Below, piece by piece: positions 44,429 to 53,660 of a stretch of DNA of 64,000 bases. Source of the DNA: Saccharothrix syringae (GTDB lineage Bacteria; Actinomycetota; Actinomycetes; Mycobacteriales; Pseudonocardiaceae); NCBI RefSeq assembly GCF_009498035.1, contig NZ_CP034550.1, forward strand, positions 4,092,001-4,156,000, read 5' to 3'. Within the stretch, counting starts at the first letter, position 1; every line of letters starts with the position of its first letter. The notes under the pieces are model-generated. The model saw only the letters and a list, made by a program, of their open reading frames with translations. It did not search any database and was not told where the DNA came from. The position numbers and the translations under genes were made by a program.

Positions 44429-44752
44429 ATGGGTAACGGGCTGGGCCGGCTGGAGCTGGTCGTGCTCACCGCGGTCGCCCGGCTCGACGAGGACGCCTAC
44501 GGGCTCAGCGTCCGCCGGGAGGTCGAGCGGCTGAGCGGTCGGGACTACTCCGTCGGCGCGGTCTACACGACGCTGTCGCGCCTGGAGGGCAAGGGCCTGG
44601 TGGACACCTGGACCACCGAGCCGCTGCCGACCCGGGGCGGCCGGTCCCGCCGCATGTACCGGATCAACACGGCGGGGCGGCAGGCCGTGCGCGACGCGCG
44701 GACCCTCGCGGCGCGCCTGTGGCGCCCCGAACCGGGAGGGAGCTTCGCGTGA
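44429..44752 (+). CDS. PadR family transcriptional regulator
   Basis: A 107-residue PadR winged helix: LELVVLTAVARLDEDAYGLS, then SVGAVYTTLSRLEGKGLVDT and the RRMYRINTAGR wing. AGGA is eight bases upstream. TTGACG lies at 44394. The GTG of the next gene overlaps its TGA. PadR regulators with this partner usually control an ABC-type permease of the ADOP class; here the partner is only a short membrane protein. Confidence 0.9.
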   Translation: MGNGLGRLELVVLTAVARLDEDAYGLSVRREVERLSGRDYSVGAVYTTLSRLEGKGLVDTWTTEPLPTRGGRSRRMYRINTAGRQAVRDARTLAARLWRPEPGGSFA

Positions 44753-45333
44753 ACCCCGACCCCAGCAGAGCGGAACGCCTCGTGCGGGCGTTCGTACCGA
44801 CCGGGGGCATCGGCGACGCCGTCCTGGGCGACCTCGCGCAGGAGTGGTACGAGCGCTCGGTGCGCGACGGCCGCCGGGCCGCCACCACCTGGTACCGGTG
44901 GCAGGCCCTGCGCAGCCTGCCCCACCTGCTCGCGCTCACCACCCGGGAGCGCGCCGGGCGCGTGGCCGCGGCGGTGCTGCCCGCCCTGCTGATCACGGCG
45001 CTGCTGACGGCCGGCACGTGGGTGGCGCTGCTGGTGGCCACCGAGGGCCCCGCCGGCGTCCAGGTCCAGCGCTCGCCCCAGGTCCTCGCGGCGGCCTTCC
45101 TGGTGCTCGGCGGCGCGGTCGCGGTCCTCGGCGGCGGCGTGCTCGCCGGGCTGTCCCGCCACGCACCGCTGGTCAACGTCGCGTGGCTGGCGGTCGCCTG
45201 GGTGCCGACCGTGCTGCTGCTCCCCCCGTCGCCGGGCCTGCCGGCGTGGCACCTCGCCGCCCTGCCCGCGGTCCTCGCGACGGGGACGGCGATCGGCGGC
45301 CTGTCCGCCGTGCTGCTCAGACCGGTGCGCTGA
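44749..45333 (+). CDS. Membrane protein with permease prefix domain
   Basis: A 194-residue protein coupled to padR. Residues 1-60 are the permease-prefix pattern (RLVRAFVPTGGIGDAVLGDL, YERSVRDGRRAATTWYRWQ). Three to four membrane helices follow (LPALLITALLTAGTWVALLV, LAAAFLVLGGAVAVLGGGVL, ALPAVLATGTAIG). In ADOP permeases this prefix is fused to FtsX/MacB modules; here they are absent, so this may be a truncated or independent regulator-linked membrane protein. GGGAGGGAG five bases upstream supports the GTG. Confidence 0.75.
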   Translation: MNPDPSRAERLVRAFVPTGGIGDAVLGDLAQEWYERSVRDGRRAATTWYRWQALRSLPHLLALTTRERAGRVAAAVLPALLITALLTAGTWVALLVATEGPAGVQVQRSPQVLAAAFLVLGGAVAVLGGGVLAGLSRHAPLVNVAWLAVAWVPTVLLLPPSPGLPAWHLAALPAVLATGTAIGGLSAVLLRPVR

Positions 45334-45356
45334 ACCCGGTGCGGCCCGGGTTCCGG

Positions 45357-45869
45357 TCAGGCGCTGTGCGAGGAGGTGGGCTCCTGGAACAGCAGCGCGG
45401 GAGCGCTGACCTGCGGGCGGGGCGCGACGACCTCGGGCACCTGGAAGGCGGGTTCGGCGGAGAACGCGGTCTCGGCGGAGAACGCGGCGTCGGCGGAGAA
45501 CGCGCCGTCGGCCGGCACCGCGACCTCGGCGGGGAAGCCCAGCTCGGCGGGGAACGCGGCCTCGGCCGGCGCGTCGAGCACGACCTCGGCGGCGGGCGCC
45601 TTCTCGGCGACCGGCTCGGCGGTCAGCTGCCGCTGCACGCGGTTGATCCACAGCAGCCACATGGCCTCGTCGCGGTGGCCCCGGTACTCGGCCTTCAACC
45701 CGGCCAGTGCACCGCGGACGCGCGCCGCGACCACCGGGTCCTCCCGCACGACGGCCCAGACGGCGCGGGCGACCGCGTCCCCCGCCTTGACCATGCCGCG
45801 CACCTGCTCGATCAATTCCGCGGCGGACATCGTCGACCACGCCGCTGCGATCCTCTGGGCCTTCGTCAC
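45357..45869 (-). CDS. Hypothetical protein with Phe-Ser-Ala repeat tail
   Basis: A 170-residue protein I do not recognise. Residues 1-75 are helical (AQRIAAAWSTMSAAELIEQV, MWLLWINRVQRQL). The second half is a low-complexity tail with six to seven degenerate 18-bp repeats encoding FSAEPA or FSADAA. It has no signal peptide or membrane segment. The GTG at 45869 lies seven bases after TAATGA, so the message may be leaderless; the frame is open further upstream but lacks coding character there. Confidence 0.6.
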   Translation of the reverse strand: MTKAQRIAAAWSTMSAAELIEQVRGMVKAGDAVARAVWAVVREDPVVAARVRGALAGLKAEYRGHRDEAMWLLWINRVQRQLTAEPVAEKAPAAEVVLDAPAEAAFPAELGFPAEVAVPADGAFSADAAFSAETAFSAEPAFQVPEVVAPRPQVSAPALLFQEPTSSHSA

Positions 45870-46012
45870 GTCGCCATCATTACCCGCTGTGCAGCCCGGA
45901 GTAGCCGGGACGCAGTGTAATCCACATCTCGTTTGCAGATTGAGATCCCAGGTCGGGCCCGGTGGACAGGGGCGCGTCAGTCCGATCTGGAGGGCCGCGG
46001 GCGGGTCCCCGC

Positions 46013-46924
46013 TCAACCCAGGTGGCCGAACACGACGGTCGCGGCCCGGGCGATCAGGGCGTCGTCGTGCGCGGCGCCTTCGGTCGCACGGCGGGACATG
46101 ACGGCCAGGACGACGGGTGCGCCCCCGTCGGGAGGCCAGGCCACGGCGATGTCGTTGCGCGTCCCGTAACCGCCGGTGCCCGTCTTGTCACCCACCACCC
46201 AGCCCGCGGGCGCGCCCGCGCGGATCAGCCGGTCGCCGGTGGTGTTGCGGCGCAGCAGGTCGACCAGCACCGCGCGCTCCTCCCCGGGCAGGGCGTCGCC
46301 GAGCGCGAACGCCCGCAGGCTCCCCGTGACGGCGCGCGGCGTGCTGGTGTCGCGGAGATCACCCGGCGCGGCCTCGTTCAGGTCGGGCTCCACGCGGTCG
46401 ACGCGGGTGGTGGTGTCGCCGACCTCCCGCAGCGCGGCGGCCAGCCCGGCCGGGCCGCCCAGCTCGCGGAACAGCAGGTTGCCCGCGGTGTTGTCGCTGA
46501 AGCGGACCGCCGCGTCGACGGCCTCGCGCAGCGTCACGCCCGTGTCGACGCGGCCCTCGGTGACGGGGGAGTGGGCGATCAGGTCGGCGCGGGTGTAGGT
46601 CACCACCTCCTCCAGCTCGGGGAGGGAGTTGCGCAGCAGCACGGCGCCGGCGGCGAGGGCCTTGACCGTCGAGGCGTGGGCGAACCGGTGGTCCGCGCGG
46701 TAGGACAGCTCGCGCCCGGTGCCGGTGTCGACCGCGTGGACGCCCAGCGTGGCGCCGAACTCGGCCTCCAGCCGCGCGAACTCGTCGTCCGCGACGGGCG
46801 CCGGGGGCGTGGTCGAGGTGGGTGGCGGCGGGGTGGCCGGCGGGCCGGTCGGTGCTGCGCAGGCCGCGACCGCGGCCAGGACGAGCAGGGCGCCGGCGGC
46901 GCGGCGGGCGGGTCGGTCGGGCAC
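46013..46924 (-). CDS. Class A beta-lactamase, lipoprotein form
   Basis: A 303-residue class A serine beta-lactamase. The lipobox LAAVAAC puts the lipid-anchored Cys at 22, with a Pro/Thr linker after it. All catalytic motifs are present: STVK at 85-88, SDN at 143-145, ExxLN at 179-183 (EPDLN) and KTG at 247-249. It should hydrolyse penicillins or cephalosporins at the outer face of the membrane. The GTG follows GAGAAAGG. No BlaI/BlaR or AmpR regulator is adjacent, so expression may be constitutive. Confidence 0.94.
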   Translation of the reverse strand: MPDRPARRAAGALLVLAAVAACAAPTGPPATPPPPTSTTPPAPVADDEFARLEAEFGATLGVHAVDTGTGRELSYRADHRFAHASTVKALAAGAVLLRNSLPELEEVVTYTRADLIAHSPVTEGRVDTGVTLREAVDAAVRFSDNTAGNLLFRELGGPAGLAAALREVGDTTTRVDRVEPDLNEAAPGDLRDTSTPRAVTGSLRAFALGDALPGEERAVLVDLLRRNTTGDRLIRAGAPAGWVVGDKTGTGGYGTRNDIAVAWPPDGGAPVVLAVMSRRATEGAAHDDALIARAATVVFGHLG

Positions 46925-47119
46925 GGAGCCGCCTTTCTCCTCGGGTCGACGCACGGGCGGTCCTCCTCGGTCGACGCACGGGCGTCCCGGTGCGGTCGCC
47001 CGCCGGCGGGCGAATTCCCGCCCCGATGATCCCCGGCTCCCTAGACTCGGGGCGCATGGGGACCTCACCGCACCACAGCGCCGGCGGTTCGGCACCGCGA
47101 CCCTCGGCGGGGGCCTGAG

Positions 47120-48169
47120 GTGGCGCTCCGGATCAGGGGCCCCGCCCTGCCGCACGGCGAGCACGTCGACCTCTACGCCGACGGCGACCGGTGGACCACC
47201 GACCCGGTCCGCGGCGCCGACCTGGTCGCGGAGGGCTGGCTGCTGCCCGGCCTCGTCGACGCGCACACCCACCCCGGCGCCCTGGCACCCGGCGACCCCC
47301 TGGACGGGGAACTGCTGCGCGAGCACCTGCGGGCGCACGTCGACGCGGGCGTCACGGCGATCCGCGCGCCGGGGCTGGCGGGTGAGCCGCCGTCGTGGTT
47401 CGGCGTGGCCGAGGACGTGCCGAGGGCCTGGCACGCAGGCCCGTGGCTGGCCCAGCCCGGCCAGTTCTTCGACGGCTGGGGCCGCCGCGTGGACCACGCC
47501 GACTTCCCGGCGGTGGCCGCGGCCCAGGCCGCGCGCACCGGGTGGGCGAAGGTCGTGGCGGACTGGGGGATCGACGACGACGCCGTGCCGGTCGACGTGC
47601 TGACGGCGGTCGTGGAGGCCGTGCACGCGGTCGGCGGCCGGGTCGCCGTGCACACCCAGCACGCGGCGGGCGGTGCGGCGGCGGTGGCCGCGCGGGTGGA
47701 CTCCGTCGAGCACGGCATGTGGCTGGACCCCGGGTTGCTGGCGCGGATGGCGGAGCAGGGGACGGCCCTGACCCCGACGCTGTCCCCGTTCTGGTCGTAC
47801 CTGCCCGACGCGCGGCGGCGACCGGACGGCCCGCGCAAGGAGTGGTTCGTGCGCGGTGCCGAGGCCCACGGACCCCTGGTCGCCGCCGCGGCCGAGGCGG
47901 GGGTGCGGGTGCTGGCCGGGACGGATTCCGTGCCGCACGGGCGGGTTTCGGACGAGGTGCGGGCCCTGGCCAAGGCGGGGATGCGGGCCCATGACGCCCT
48001 GGGGGCCGCGTCGTGGGACGCGCGGGCCTACCTCGGGTTGCCGGGGCTGGAGCCGGGGGCGCCGGCGGACGCGGTGGTTTACGCGGAGGACCCGCGCGGG
48101 GACCTGAACCGGCTCTCCGAGCCGCTGGCGGTGATCCTGAGGGGACGCTGCGTGCGCGGCGGGCGGTGA
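47120..48169 (+). CDS. Amidohydrolase family protein
   Basis: A 349-residue metal-dependent amidohydrolase. The barrel signature [13 protein letters not shown] supplies the HxH metal ligands, WAKVVADW the carbamylated Lys region, HTQHAAGG and SVEHGMWL two His ligands and [11 protein letters not shown] the Asp. This set matches imidazolonepropionase/prolidase-type members, whose substrates vary. The frame starts at GTG 47120 with no strong ribosome site (GGGGGCCTGAG just upstream). It stands alone. Confidence 0.85.
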   Translation: MALRIRGPALPHGEHVDLYADGDRWTTDPVRGADLVAEGWLLPGLVDAHTHPGALAPGDPLDGELLREHLRAHVDAGVTAIRAPGLAGEPPSWFGVAEDVPRAWHAGPWLAQPGQFFDGWGRRVDHADFPAVAAAQAARTGWAKVVADWGIDDDAVPVDVLTAVVEAVHAVGGRVAVHTQHAAGGAAAVAARVDSVEHGMWLDPGLLARMAEQGTALTPTLSPFWSYLPDARRRPDGPRKEWFVRGAEAHGPLVAAAAEAGVRVLAGTDSVPHGRVSDEVRALAKAGMRAHDALGAASWDARAYLGLPGLEPGAPADAVVYAEDPRGDLNRLSEPLAVILRGRCVRGGR

Positions 48170-48295
48170 GGGGGCTCGCGGTGGAGGGGTGTGGGTGAGC
48201 GGCTGCGCGGTGAGAACGGCGAACCGCCCGTAACACCCGCACACCCCACCGCGATCGGGTTCTCATACGTGCCGCAATCGCCCCCGGAGGCCCGC

Positions 48296-51022
48296 ATGGT
48301 GCGTTCGGGACAGGCGGTGCACCGCACGATCGTCGTGGTCGACGTGGCGGGTTTCGGCGATCCGCGGCGGACGCTGCCGCACCAGCTGGGCACCCGCACG
48401 GGGCTGTACCGGGTCGTCGCCGACGCCCTCGCGGCAGCCGACGTGCCGTGGGGTTCGTGCTACCACGAGGACCGCGGTGACGGCCTGTTCGTGCTCGTAC
48501 CGCCCGAGTACGCCAAGGCGCCCCTGGTGGAGGTGGTGCCGGTGGCGTTGGCGCGGGCGCTGCGCGACCACAACGACGCCGGTCCGCCGGAACAACGGGT
48601 CCGGCTGCGGGTGGCCGTGCACGCGGGCGAGGTCGCCTTCGACGACCACGGGGTCACCTCCACCGCGCTGACCACCGCGTTCCGGCTGCTGGACGCGCCG
48701 GCGCTGAAGAAGGCCCTCGGGGACTCGCCCGGGCTGGTCGCGCTGATCGTGTCCCGCTGGGTCTTCGAGGAGGTGGTGCGCCACTCCGCGGTGCTCGACC
48801 CCGGCACGTTCCGGGCGGCGCAGGTGGAGGTGAAGGAGGTCCGGGACACCGCCTGGATCGCCTTGCCCGACCACCCCTACCCGGTCGAGTCCACCTCACC
48901 CACCACCAACAACACCGGCGCCCCGCCCGCCACCGCCATCGGCGCTCCGCTCGCCGCCACCGCCACCGCTGCCGGCGCCATCGCCCCGCCCGCCATCGCC
49001 CCGTCCGCCGCCGCCCCGTCCGCCACCGCCTCACCCCCCACACCACCTCGACAACTCCCGGCAGCCCCGGCCCCCTTCGTCGGCCGAGAAGACGAGCTAT
49101 CGACCCTGGACCAAGCCCTGACCGGCACCAACTCCGCGATCTTCATCTCCGCGATCGGCGGCGCCGGCGGCATCGGCAAGACCTGGCTCGCCCTGCACTG
49201 GGCCCACCGCCACGCCGACCGCTTCCCCGACGGCCAGCTGTTCGTCGACCTGCGCGGCTTCAGCCCCGACAGCGGCCCCCTCGCCCCCACCACAGCCCTG
49301 CGCAACTTCCTCCACGCCCTCGGCGTCGACCGCATCCCCACCACCCCCGACGCCCAAGCCGCCCTGTACCGCAGCACCGTCGCCGGCAAGCGCCTGCTGG
49401 TCGTGCTGGACAACGCCGCCACCGCCGACCAGGTCGTCCCGCTGCTGCCCGGCACCCCCACCTGCACCGTCCTGATCACCGGTCGCCGCAGGCTGGCCGC
49501 CCTGGTGGACCGGTACGCGGCCCGCCACCTGCGCCTGGGCACCCCCACCCCCGCCGAGGCCCGCGCCCTGCTGGCCGGGCGCCTCGGCGCCGAGCGGGTC
49601 GACGCCGAACCCGACGCCGTCGACGAGCTGGTCGAGCTGTGCGGGTGCTACCCGCTCGCCCTGGCCGTCGCGGCGCGCCACGCCGCCACCCGCCCCATCG
49701 CCGAACTGGTCGCCGAGCTGCGGGAACCGGGCCTGGACGTGCTCGACGACGACCCGTCCACCAGCCTGCCCGCCGTGCTGTCGCTGTCCCTGCGCGACCT
49801 GACCGCCGACCAGCGGACCGCGTTCGCGCTGCTGGCCATCGCCCCCGGCCCCGACACGGGCCTGCCCGCCGCCGCCGCCCTGACCGGCACGTCCCCGGCG
49901 CGGACCCGCCGGACGCTCCGCGCCCTGGAGGACGCCTGCCTGGTCGACCGGCACGCGAACGGCCGCCACGCCATGCACGACCTCGTCCGCGCCTACGCCG
50001 CCACCCTCGCGGACGAGCTGCCCGAACCGGTGCGGCACGCGGCGCTGGACCGGGTCGTCGACTTCTACCTGCACACCGCCCACGCGGCCGCCCGCGTGCT
50101 GGAGCCCCAGCGCCGGCCGATCGAGTTGGCGCCGCCCACCCCCGGCACGACACCCCTCCCGCTGCCCGCCGACCCGGACGCGCTGGCCTGGCTGGACGCC
50201 GAGCACGCGCACGTGCTGGCCGCCCAGCGGGTCGCGGCCGCCCGGCACCGGCACCACGCCGCGTGGCAGTTCGCCTGGGCCCTGACCACCTTCCACGACC
50301 GCCGGGGGCACCGCCACGCCGAGCTGGCCGCGTGGCGGGCCGCGCTCGCGGCGACCGACCACCTGCCCGACCCGACCACCCGCGCCCGCACCCACCGGCA
50401 CCTGGGCACCGCCCACGCCGACCTGGGCCGGCACGAGGAGGCGATCCGGCACCTGCACCACGCCCTCGCGCTGGCCGAGGAGCACGACGACACCACCCAG
50501 CAGGCCCACACCCACCAGGACCTCGCGGTGGCCCACGAGCGGCAGGGGGACGACCGGCGGGCGCTGGTCCACGCCGAACGCGCCCTGGACCACTACCGCA
50601 CCCTCGACGAGCCGCTGTGGGAGGCCAACGCGCTCAACCAGGTGGGCTGGTACGCCGCCCGCCTGGGCGACCACGACACCGCCCGCGACCGCTGCCTGGC
50701 CGCCCTGGCCCTGTTCCGGCGCCACCACCACGCGGTCGGCGAGGCGCACACCCTGGACAGCCTCGGCTACGTCGAGCACCGCACCGGGCACCACGAGCGG
50801 GCCGTGGGGCACTACCGGCACGCGCTCGCCCTGTTCCGCGACCTGGGCATCAGCACCGCGATCGCCGACACCCTGGACAACATCGGCCACCCCCACCTCG
50901 CCCTCGGCCGGCCCGACCTGGCCCGCGCCGCGTGGCGGGAGGCCGGGGAGCTGTACCGGGAGCAGGGCCGCGACCGCGACACCGAGCGGGTGCGGCGGCA
51001 GCTCGACGACCTGAACCGCTGA
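48296..51022 (+). CDS. Cyclase-like domain fused to NB-ARC and TPR (STAND)
   Basis: A 908-residue STAND protein. Residues 10-195 look like a class III nucleotidyl cyclase-type domain: VVVDVAGFG (Asp16), EDRGDGLFVLVP (Asp62 in a GDG turn), LRVAVHAGEVAFD. An Ala/Pro/Thr linker (199-255) leads to the NB-ARC domain: FVGREDELSTLDQAL, Walker A GGAGGIGKT at 288-296, Walker B LLVVLDNAA. The C-terminal 300 residues are about seven TPRs (THRHLGTAHADLGRHEEAIR). CCGGAGG five bases upstream sets the ATG. It could be a signal-producing immune sensor or a regulator without a DNA-binding domain (inference). Confidence 0.85.
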   Translation: MVRSGQAVHRTIVVVDVAGFGDPRRTLPHQLGTRTGLYRVVADALAAADVPWGSCYHEDRGDGLFVLVPPEYAKAPLVEVVPVALARALRDHNDAGPPEQRVRLRVAVHAGEVAFDDHGVTSTALTTAFRLLDAPALKKALGDSPGLVALIVSRWVFEEVVRHSAVLDPGTFRAAQVEVKEVRDTAWIALPDHPYPVESTSPTTNNTGAPPATAIGAPLAATATAAGAIAPPAIAPSAAAPSATASPPTPPRQLPAAPAPFVGREDELSTLDQALTGTNSAIFISAIGGAGGIGKTWLALHWAHRHADRFPDGQLFVDLRGFSPDSGPLAPTTALRNFLHALGVDRIPTTPDAQAALYRSTVAGKRLLVVLDNAATADQVVPLLPGTPTCTVLITGRRRLAALVDRYAARHLRLGTPTPAEARALLAGRLGAERVDAEPDAVDELVELCGCYPLALAVAARHAATRPIAELVAELREPGLDVLDDDPSTSLPAVLSLSLRDLTADQRTAFALLAIAPGPDTGLPAAAALTGTSPARTRRTLRALEDACLVDRHANGRHAMHDLVRAYAATLADELPEPVRHAALDRVVDFYLHTAHAAARVLEPQRRPIELAPPTPGTTPLPLPADPDALAWLDAEHAHVLAAQRVAAARHRHHAAWQFAWALTTFHDRRGHRHAELAAWRAALAATDHLPDPTTRARTHRHLGTAHADLGRHEEAIRHLHHALALAEEHDDTTQQAHTHQDLAVAHERQGDDRRALVHAERALDHYRTLDEPLWEANALNQVGWYAARLGDHDTARDRCLAALALFRRHHHAVGEAHTLDSLGYVEHRTGHHERAVGHYRHALALFRDLGISTAIADTLDNIGHPHLALGRPDLARAAWREAGELYREQGRDRDTERVRRQLDDLNR

Positions 51023-51091
51023 GACGACCGAACGGCGGGGACGACCGAACGGCGGGGACGACCCGAACCGCCGGGACGACCCGAACCGCCG
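51023..51091. repeat. 17-18-bp tandem repeat after the STAND gene
   Basis: Two units of GACGACCGAACGGCGGG and two of GACGACCCGAACCGCCG(G). The two forms are partly inverse (CGGCGGG against CCGCCGG), so the transcript could fold into a hairpin and act as a terminator. Confidence 0.85.
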
Positions 51092-51157
51092 AACGGGCCC
51101 CGAAGGCCCGGCCGCCCACCGCGGCTCGGTCAAGATCGTCATTGGTACGGTGCCACC

Positions 51158-51577
51158 ATGGTGGTCAACGCACCCGACAAATGTGTGATCGTCGTCGACG
51201 GCGACCTGCCGGTGGGGCTGGCGCTCAACACCGCGGCGATCCTCTCGCTCACCATCGGGCGCCACGTCGACGGCGTGCTGGGGGACGACGTGAAGGACGC
51301 CGACGGGTTCGCGCACCGCGGCATCACCAGCCTGCCCGTGCCGATCCTGCGCGGGGACGCGGCGGCGCTGGCGGCGCTGGTGGTGAAGGCGGCGGCGGTG
51401 CCGGAGGTGTTCGTCGTGGACTTCACCCGCACCGCGCAGACCTCGCGCACCTACGACGAGTACATCTCGCGCATGGCCGAGATCGGCACCGGCGATCTGC
51501 CTTACGTGGGCGTGGGCATCGCCGGGCCGAAGAAGCCCGTCGACAGGCTCGTGGGCAACTTCGCCCTGTACCGCTGA
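51158..51577 (+). CDS. DUF2000 family protein
   Basis: A 139-residue protein of the DUF2000 family (peptidyl-tRNA-hydrolase-2-like fold): KCVIVVDGDLPVGLALNTAA, LSLTIGRHVDG and the C-terminal GIAGPKKPVDRLVGNF are characteristic. Function in the family is unknown. The ATG at 51158 has no strong ribosome site; an upstream TACGGT suggests a near-leaderless transcript. A perfect hairpin follows its stop. Confidence 0.85.
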   Translation: MVVNAPDKCVIVVDGDLPVGLALNTAAILSLTIGRHVDGVLGDDVKDADGFAHRGITSLPVPILRGDAAALAALVVKAAAVPEVFVVDFTRTAQTSRTYDEYISRMAEIGTGDLPYVGVGIAGPKKPVDRLVGNFALYR

Positions 51578-51581
51578 GGAA

Positions 51582-51610
51582 GACGGGGGGTGGCGGAACC
51601 ACCCCCCGTC
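51582..51610. terminator. Perfect hairpin between DUF2000 gene and biosynthetic operon
   Basis: A 12-bp perfect stem (GACGGGGGGTGG with CCACCCCCCGTC) and a 5-base loop lie between the convergent stops at 51577 and 51618. It probably ends both transcripts. Confidence 0.85.
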
Positions 51611-51617
51611 CCGGCGC

Positions 51618-52685
51618 TCAGGCCCGCACCAGGGCGTCCTCCAGCGCGGTGACCACGCGGGCGTTGGCCTCGGGGGTGCCGACGGTGAGCCGGATGCCCT
51701 CGCCGGGGTAGAGGCGGGCCATCAGGCCGGCCGCCTCCAGGGTCGCCGCCACGTGCCCGGCCCGCTGCCCCAGCGGCAGCCACAGGAAGTTGGTCTCGCT
51801 GGGCAGCACCGCGATCCCGCGCCCGACCAGCGCCTCCCGCAGCGCGTCCCGGTCGCGGACGATGCCGTCGACGCGGGCGAACAGCTCGTCCTCCACCCGC
51901 AGCGACGCCAGCGCCGCGCGCACCGCGATCCCGTTGACCCCGCACGGCACCGCGCACTTGCGCAGCGCCGCGCTGAGCACCGGGTGCGCCACGCCGTAGC
52001 CGACGCGCAGCCCCGCCAGCCCGTACGCCTTGGAGAACGTCCGCAGCACCAGCACGTTCGGGTGGCGGCGGTACAGCTCGACGCCGTCCACCGCGCCCGG
52101 CCCGCGGGAGAACTCCCGGTAAGCCTCGTCCAGCACCACCAGCACCGACGGCGGCACGGCCGCCAGGAACGCCTCCACGTCGGCCTGCCGCACGGCCGTG
52201 CCGGTGGGGTTGTTGGGGTCGCACAGGAACACCGCGCGGGTGCGCGGCGACACCCGCGCCGCCATCGCCTCCAGGTCGTGCACGCCGTCGCGCAGCGGCA
52301 CCTCGACCGCCCGCGCCGCGGCGATCCGCGCCACGATCGGGTAAGCCTCGAACGACGGCCACGCGTACACGACCTCGTCGCCGGGGTCGAGCATCGCCTG
52401 GGCGATCTGCTGGTAGATCCCCACCGTGCCCGGCCCGGTGACCACGTCGGACTCGGGCACGCCCAGGCGCTGCGCCAGCGCGGCCACCAGGTCGCCCGGC
52501 ATGATCTCCGGGTAGTGGTGGGCCACCAGCGCCGCCCGCGACACCTCCTCCAGCACCGAGGGCAGCGGCGGGTACGGGTTCTCGTTGAGGAACAGCCGGT
52601 GCGACGTGCCGTCCGCCCGCGCCACGGGCGGTTTGGGCACGTACAGCGGCACCGTGTCCAGCACGGGGCGCGGTGCGGGGATCAT
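51618..52685 (-). CDS. HisC-like aspartate-type aminotransferase
   Basis: A 355-residue fold type I PLP aminotransferase close to histidinol-phosphate/aromatic aminotransferases. LFLNENPYPPLPSVLEE is the N-terminal clamp, DPNNPTGT the substrate loop, Asp186 (LDEAY) the pyridine partner, Lys219 (TFSKAYGLAGLRVGYG) the Schiff base and Arg in GEGIRLTVG the carboxylate site. In this operon it probably transaminates a prephenate-derived 2-keto acid, as HisC-like enzymes do in arogenate-type and bacilysin pathways. The ATG overlaps the preceding stop (ATGA). Last gene of the operon. Confidence 0.9.
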   Translation of the reverse strand: MIPAPRPVLDTVPLYVPKPPVARADGTSHRLFLNENPYPPLPSVLEEVSRAALVAHHYPEIMPGDLVAALAQRLGVPESDVVTGPGTVGIYQQIAQAMLDPGDEVVYAWPSFEAYPIVARIAAARAVEVPLRDGVHDLEAMAARVSPRTRAVFLCDPNNPTGTAVRQADVEAFLAAVPPSVLVVLDEAYREFSRGPGAVDGVELYRRHPNVLVLRTFSKAYGLAGLRVGYGVAHPVLSAALRKCAVPCGVNGIAVRAALASLRVEDELFARVDGIVRDRDALREALVGRGIAVLPSETNFLWLPLGQRAGHVAATLEAAGLMARLYPGEGIRLTVGTPEANARVVTALEDALVRA

Positions 52686-53650
52686 GCCGTCCTCTCCTCC
52701 AGTGCGGCGCGGGCCACGTAGAAGCCCGACATGGTGTCCTGCACGGCCAGGCCGAGGGACTTGTAGAGGGTGGTCTCGTCGGCCGAGCCGCGGCCGGGGT
52801 GGCGGCCCAGCAGCACCTCGCCCAGCTCCGCCCGCACGTGGTCCGGCCCGATCAGGCCCTCGGCCAGCGGCGCGCGCAGGTCGCCGGACTCCGCGGCCGC
52901 CGACTCGCGGCTGTCCACGAACACGGCCGCCTCCGCCACCACCCGCGACGCCAGCTCGCGCGCGTCGGCGAACGAACCGCCGACCACGTTGAGGTGCGCG
53001 CCCCGCGCGACCCAGCCCGGTTCGACGATCGGCTCCTTGCTCGCCGTGGTCGTGCAGACCAGGTCGGCGCCGGCCAGGGCGGAGCGCACGTCCGGCGCCA
53101 CCTCGACGTCGACGTCCAGCTCGCGCGCGGCCCACGCCCGGTAGTCGGCGGCGTGCTCGGGCGTCCGGCTCCACACCCGGACCCGTCGCAGCTTGCGCAC
53201 CACCGCCATGGCCCGCAGGTGGCTGCGCCCCTGCACGCCGGAGCCCAGCACGGCCAGGTCGCCCGCGTCCACCGGCGCGAGGGCGTCGGTGGCCACCGCG
53301 GAGACCGCGGCGGTGCGGGTGGCGGTGATCGCGCCCGCGTCCATCACGGCCAGCGGCCGCCCGGTGTCGGGGTCGAACACCATGACCACGCCGATGTGCA
53401 GGTCCAGCCCGCGCGCCGGGTTCTCCGGCTTGAGGACCATCGCCTTGAGCCCGAAACCCGCGTCGCCGCCGCCCGCGACGTGGCACGGCATGGTGCCCAG
53501 CAGCCCGGTCTCGGTGGGCGGGCGCAGGATCGTGCGCAGCGGCTGGGTGACCTGGCCCGCGCTGTAGCGGCGCATGGCCTCGGCCATGACGTCGATGGCC
53601 GCCTCCACCGGGTAGAGCCGGTGGACCTCGTGCTCGTCGAGGAAGAGCAT
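52682..53650 (-). CDS. Ornithine cyclodeaminase/mu-crystallin family enzyme
   Basis: A 322-residue NAD(P)-binding enzyme. MLFLDEHEVHRLYPVEAAID, the Lys69/Arg112 carboxylate site (FGLKAMV, TATRTAA) and the Rossmann motif VLGSGVQGRSHLRAM at 134-148 are the family signature. Members act as ornithine cyclodeaminase, ketimine reductase, alanine dehydrogenase or siderophore enzymes (SbnB). In this operon a ketimine reductase or amino acid dehydrogenase role on an alicyclic amino acid is plausible. GGAGGC precedes the ATG. It overlaps the hisC-like start by 4 bp. Confidence 0.9.
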   Translation of the reverse strand: MLFLDEHEVHRLYPVEAAIDVMAEAMRRYSAGQVTQPLRTILRPPTETGLLGTMPCHVAGGGDAGFGLKAMVLKPENPARGLDLHIGVVMVFDPDTGRPLAVMDAGAITATRTAAVSAVATDALAPVDAGDLAVLGSGVQGRSHLRAMAVVRKLRRVRVWSRTPEHAADYRAWAARELDVDVEVAPDVRSALAGADLVCTTTASKEPIVEPGWVARGAHLNVVGGSFADARELASRVVAEAAVFVDSRESAAAESGDLRAPLAEGLIGPDHVRAELGEVLLGRHPGRGSADETTLYKSLGLAVQDTMSGFYVARAALEERTA

Positions 53651-53660
53651 GTGCCTCCGA

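Noticed and set aside
51618..52685. Housekeeping histidine biosynthesis hisC
   Set aside because: It is the last gene of a specialised operon and no other his gene is present; a HisC-like aminotransferase is all that can be claimed.
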